Below are positions 61,805 through 64,000 of a stretch of 64,000 bases of DNA, piece by piece. Source of the DNA: Phytophthora colocasiae (lineage: Eukaryota > Oomycota > Peronosporomycetes > Peronosporales > Peronosporaceae); the NCBI GenBank assembly GCA_018806915.1, contig JAGKQI010000022.1, positions 1 through 64,000 on the forward strand, in the 5' to 3' direction. The position numbers and the translations under genes were made by a program. The first letter of the stretch is position 1, and each line of letters starts with the position of its first letter. The notes beneath the pieces are model-generated. The model saw only the letters and a list, made by a program, of their open reading frames with translations, did no database searches and was not told where the DNA came from.

Positions 61805-63297
61805 GCTTCCAGGTGATCCTTCATTGAGTCCGTCTTAGTGAAAACGAATAAATCATCAAAGTAAGCGCGGCAGCACTCACCTAGGTCACCGAAAACCGTT
61901 TGCATCAGCCGGTTAAATGCTGATGGACTCGATGACAGTCCCATGGGCGTCACCAAGTATTCGAACAGGCCATCCGGCGTCGAGAAAGCGGTGTAGGGTA
62001 TATCGGACTCACGTAGTCGAACCTGAAAAAATCCCCAGAGCAGATCAAGCGCCGAGAACAGTCGACCTTTAGCCATGGCATCGTAGATATCTTCCTTTCG
62101 CGGAATTGGAGTGGCGGGAACTCTCACCCGAGCATTGATAGCCCTGAAATCGTGGACAATCCGCCAACCGACTGCCTTCCGCACGCAGGGAACGTAGGTG
62201 AGGAGAATGGTGATTTTGACGGACGGATCATTTTCGCGTCCAGCATCTCCCGCGTCCACTTCCGTACAGCTTCCTTTGCTCCTCGCTCAGTCGGAATTGC
62301 TTCCGTGCCACCGGAGCTGAATCACTCAGCTCGATCTCTGCCTCGACGTCGATTGAACGATTCGGCGGCACGCTTGGCAGCTCGGTCACGAATACTGTGC
62401 CCTTGTACTTCAGGATAACCGGCTCAACCGGGTGGCCACGAAAGGCTTCCCAATCTGTGGACAATTGACGCGCCGTCTTTTCCGATGCAATGCGAACGAA
62501 AAAGCCGAAGTCTCCCTCAGCAAGCTTCATCTTGTGTAACTCCTTGGCGGGTACGACTCGAGTCTCACCTGTTGACGCGCGAGCAAGGTGTGTTTCGTGT
62601 AGTACATCGCAGAGGTCACTGTGTGCTGCTACGGGTGACTTCGAGCTCTTTTGTTTTCGGGAAATTCTTGCTCCGGCGACTCGAACAGCGGGGCCCTCGC
62701 GTACACACTGGTGAAAAGGCGAGGATTCTTGAGAGTCACGGTGCTTGATGCGTTTTTCCTTCCAGTTGATCTCGGGGTTTACCTCCTCTAGCCACGGCAT
62801 CCCGAGCAAGATGTTCTGCTTCTCGGGTATCTCCATGACAAATGCTTCGGTATGATACACGGGGAATCCGTTAAGGATAATGTCCAGCTTGGCAATTCGG
62901 CGGGGATTAGGACTCTGTTGTTCATCCCAAGAGTTATCTCGAGGGGCTTCGAGCTCTCGACCACCTTCAGGTGAAGACGCTCGGCTGCACGCGGACTGAT
63001 GGCGTTGAAGCTGGCACCACTATCAATGAAAGCACTCACTTCAACATCAGCAATTGTACCCGCGTGGGATAGATAGCAGTAAATATTTTCCTGACGGCGA
63101 CACAATACCGGATTTTCGTCATGGTAGTTGAAAGTGTGGCGCGTCTGGTCATTTTGGCCGGCGGAGAGATTACTGCCAGTTCTCTTCGTGGGTTCCGGCT
63201 CGACAGGTGGCCGACCTACCGAGCCGCGCCGTTTTTTGGCGGATCGGGACTTGCTGGCCGTGGCAGCGTGACTATCGCGCTTCCGGGCACGGCACAT
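61805..63297 (-). pseudogene. Gypsy copy 2: protease and reverse transcriptase
   Basis: Same motifs as copy 1: VEVSAFIDSGASFNAISPRA, ILLGMPWLEEV, WGFFQVRLRESDIPYTAFST, FEYLVTPMGLSSSPSAFNRL and AYFDDLFVFTKTDSMKDHLE, then the jump to integrase. The RT part 62259-61860 is open here over the catalytic region. One-base shifts fall at places different from copy 1. Confidence 0.82.
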
Positions 63298-64000
63298 GTC
63301 GATCGTGTGGCCAATTTTCTCGCAGTAGCTGCAGGTCGGTTTAGCCCCGCCTCCTTCTGTGCTCCAACTTCCTTGTTTGCTGGATGCTGCTGCGGTTTAG
63401 TTTCCTTCTTGGTATCATTGTTACGGGCGGATTGAGCAGGTCGAGAGTCTTCGAATCGTTGCGCGAGTTCGATCGTGGCCTGTAGGCTATCAGGCACGTT
63501 CTGCGAGATAAAGCTGCTGGTCTCTGCGCGCAAATTTCGCTGGTACATCCAGCGCTTGACAGATTCCGGTAGCTCCTCGTCGAGCTGCGACAGGAGGTGG
63601 AGGAACTTCGTCGTATACTCCTGCTGAGAGCCTTGCCAGCGCAAATCGTGCATCGTGCAGCTTGGTGAGAACCTTTGCTGGAAATCGCGATCGCGAAACC
63701 GTTCGCGGATCTTCGCTTTGAAAAGATCCCATGTAGCTGGCTGATCGGGTCCTAAGGAAAGCTTAAAATCGCGAAACCAGGTCTGAGCTACGGTGCCAAG
63801 GTTTGCGAAAATTGTGTCAACAAACTCAGACGAGTTGCGACGCATTTCTTCTCGGTGCTGGGCATAGTACTGCTCCGTACTCAATATCCACAGCTCTAAA
63901 TCTTCCGAGGCGTTTCCGCGAAAAATAGGCGGATCTCCCTTCTTTTCTGTGGCAGTCGTAGTTGCGTCTGCTGCGACAGTAGCTGCTGCTGGAAGGCGAG
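63216..64000 (-). pseudogene. Gypsy copy 2: gag (cut by window edge)
   Basis: The frame 63884-63216 starts STEQYYAQHREEMRRNSSEF and runs through the capsid-like helices. A shift before the zinc knuckle (CSYCEKIGHTIDMC in another frame) breaks it. It carries a small duplication (CATCGTGCAGC) near 63650 not present in copy 1. The N terminus lies outside the window. Confidence 0.8.

Larger units (their letters stand above)
60476..64000 (-). mobile_element. Gypsy LTR retrotransposon, same internal deletion, copy 2 (runs off the window)
   Basis: Begins with LTR 2 (60476-60718) and repeats the copy-1 structure in the same orientation with a period of about 3,858 bp: integrase part 60770-61800, RT/protease 61800-63300, gag 63216 to the window end. 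The RT-to-integrase deletion junction is the same as in copy 1. Its other LTR lies beyond 64000. Confidence 0.85.

Noticed and set aside
1..64000. RxLR or Crinkler effector genes
   Set aside because: I looked for signal peptide + RxLR (dEER) or LFLAK-type starts in the open frames on both strands and found none that could be supported.

Overview
The window looks like nuclear DNA of a plant-pathogenic oomycete, most likely Phytophthora or a close relative. Evidence: short GT-AG introns (about 49-86 bp), initiator elements of the oomycete type close to start codons, a large set of SWEET (MtN3/saliva) sugar transporter genes, a START/FYVE-like protein, a LURP-one-like protein, paired proteins with WRKY19-type C/H-rich fingers, TKL-type kinase sequence, and many Gypsy, Mutator-like and tyrosine-recombinase elements. 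This is inferred from gene families; no species call is made.

Layout. 0-13 kb: Gypsy and kinesin relics, a decayed intronless SWEET copy, a PH + PGAM5-like phosphatase gene, a cytochrome-b5-reductase-like gene, a many-exon coiled-coil gene, a THEM6-like hotdog gene and a second intronless SWEET copy in the opposite orientation. 14-21 kb: START/FYVE-like gene, LURP-one-like gene, 14-3-3 gene and zinc-finger gene 1. 22.9-26.5 kb: a 3.5-kb Mutator-like element with 9-bp target-site duplications, holding transposase, receptor-kinase and PX-domain fragments. 27.7-28.3 kb: zinc-finger gene 2. 30-38 kb: a membrane-protein gene split by a 5.7-kb tyrosine-recombinase retroelement with split direct repeats. 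38-49 kb: mostly housekeeping genes (macro domain, NOL8-like, TPR/coiled-coil/nucleotidyltransferase, mitochondrial L21, NAC alpha). 49-56.6 kb: a cluster of five SWEET genes around a zinc alcohol dehydrogenase. 56.6-64 kb: a tandem array of two internally deleted Gypsy elements sharing one 243-bp LTR.

Two signals stand out. First, in the tyrosine-recombinase element the gag-like ORF, an ORF without any ATG, and the RT/RNase H ORF lie in one frame and are separated only by two UGA codons. Removing the element restores a clean 740-codon host ORF. Second, the Mutator-like element has captured host gene pieces and is bounded by a perfect 9-bp duplication.

Caution: many conserved genes (14-3-3, cytochrome b5 reductase, THEM6-like, ADH, several SWEETs) are broken only by single-base indels, often in homopolymers, and the two Gypsy copies differ mostly by single-base indels. 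Part of the apparent pseudogenisation is therefore probably sequence error. Coordinates for such genes give the full homologous span.
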